Assembly: GCA_017629925.1 (NCBI GenBank)
Contig: JAGBWH010000046.1
Span: 1-6,004, forward strand
Direction of reading: 5' to 3'
Origin: Clostridia bacterium
GTDB lineage: Bacteria; Bacillota; Clostridia; Oscillospirales; CAG-272
Length of the DNA: 6,004 nt
The notes beneath the pieces were generated by a model. The model worked only from the letters and a program-made list of their open reading frames with translations, was not told where the DNA came from and made no database searches. The stretch's first letter is position 1, and each line of letters begins with the position of its first letter. The translations under genes and the position numbers were made by a program. Positions 5,705 through 6,004 of this stretch are shown here, in pieces.

Positions 5705-6004
5705 TCATTCGTCCTTTTGGTAGGTGGCAACAATGGCTGTCCAATCGTTTTCCACCTCTATATAATCCACGGCAAACCCAAAACCAGGCAAAACGGAAAG
5801 CAGTTCCTCTGCTCGCTCGGAGATAATACCGGATAAAATAATTTTGGCATGGGGGGCAAGCAACGCGGGCAGGTCAGGGAGCATACGAAGCAGAATATCT
5901 GCCACAATGTTTGCCACCACGAAGGTATACGGCTCGCTTCAGTCCACGTCCTGCAAAAGGTCGGACGGCCCACAAATAATAGAGTCTAATTGGGCTGTGG
6001 CAAT
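5705..6004 (-). pseudogene. prmA: ribosomal protein L11 methyltransferase PrmA, C-terminal part, interrupted by in-frame TGA
   Basis: PrmA trimethylates ribosomal protein L11 using S-adenosylmethionine. The right edge cuts the gene, leaving about 99 of roughly 300 codons. The minus-strand frame reads IATAQLDSIICGPSDLLQDVD, then TGA (5941-5939), then SEPYTFVVANIVADILLRML, and continues through LSGIISERAEELL and NDWTAIVATYQKDE to its own TGA (5707-5705). Both sides match the family in the same frame: (G)DLL before the catalytic-domain VANIVAD motif, and SGII..RAEE after it. This is therefore a single nonsense change, not a frameshift. The residue at the stop could once have been Trp (TGG) or Gly (GGA). 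TGA is not a sense codon here: roughly 1,700 codons in the five other genes contain none, and lysS ends with one. As read, the protein would lose its last 78 residues, including the VANI motif. A GTG at 5920 could restart translation but has no ribosome binding site. A base-calling error is an equally good explanation. Confidence 0.82.
5712..5718 (-). promoter_or_regulatory. rsmE ribosome binding site inside the end of prmA
   Basis: The minus strand reads AAAAGGA, 8 bases before ATG 5703. It lies within the last prmA codons (Gln-Lys-Asp). Together with the TGA-T-ATG junction (5707-5701) it decides the rsmE start in favour of MPRFF and points to termination-reinitiation coupling with prmA. Confidence 0.75.

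Noticed and set aside
4972..5733. A longer RsmE start at 5733 (ten extra residues)
   Set aside because: The extension overlaps the end of prmA and does not look like the family. The start at 5703 has a ribosome binding site and gives the standard MPRFF.
5890..5941. Selenocysteine insertion at the prmA TGA
   Set aside because: PrmA is not a known selenoprotein, and no compact stem-loop of the bacterial SECIS type is evident just after the codon.
5758..5973. A 71-codon frame overlapping prmA, as a possible frameshifted continuation
   Set aside because: The PrmA-like residues upstream of the stop continue in the original frame, so no frameshift is needed. The alternative frame (GRPTFCRTWTEA...) does not resemble PrmA.
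5705..6004. Reassigned genetic code with TGA read as Trp or Gly
   Set aside because: The other five genes contain no internal TGA over about 1,700 codons and use TGG for Trp. TGA serves as the terminator of lysS and as the natural stop of prmA.

Overview
The window is ordinary chromosomal DNA of moderate GC content, densely coded. Every gene that can be called firmly lies on the minus strand, so in transcription order it reads from the right edge to the left. The protein sequences and the gene pairs (prmA-rsmE, greA-lysS) look like Bacillota, most likely a member of Clostridia. The evidence is the bacterial LysS with a Clostridia-like motif 2 region ([20 protein letters not shown]), a Gram-positive-style lipoprotein S41 protease, AGGAG-type ribosome binding sites and a CdaR/PucR-type regulator. 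The exact family cannot be fixed from this sequence alone.

Layout in transcription order. (1) 6004-5705 holds the C-terminal third of prmA (ribosomal protein L11 methyltransferase), cut by the window edge and carrying an in-frame TGA at 5939-5941. (2) 5703-4972 is rsmE (16S rRNA m3U1498 methyltransferase), starting one base after the prmA stop. (3) 4971-4797 is a very AT-rich intergenic region with a good sigma-A promoter and a possible operator. (4) 4796-3705 is a CdaR/PucR-family regulator. (5) 3704-3554 is a 151-base gap with three stem-loops. (6) 3553-2162 is an exported lipoprotein S41 (CtpA-like) protease. (7) 2113-1631 is greA and 1618-107 is lysS, separated by 12 bases. (8) 106-1 holds the region beyond lysS, possibly with the tail of a convergent plus-strand gene.

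Functionally this is translation and transcription housekeeping: ribosome modification (PrmA, RsmE), rescue of backtracked RNA polymerase (GreA) and lysyl-tRNA charging (LysS). An envelope protease and a regulator of unknown target sit between the two pairs. prmA-rsmE and greA-lysS look translationally coupled. The regulator has its own promoter. No convincing promoter is visible for the protease-greA-lysS group, which may be read from the regulator promoter through the stem-loop region.

I do not see a mobile element, CRISPR array, phage gene, RNA gene or new defence-like system. The observations most worth checking are the nonsense codon in an otherwise conserved prmA, the stem-loop cluster between regulator and protease, and the repeat and promoter architecture in front of the regulator.
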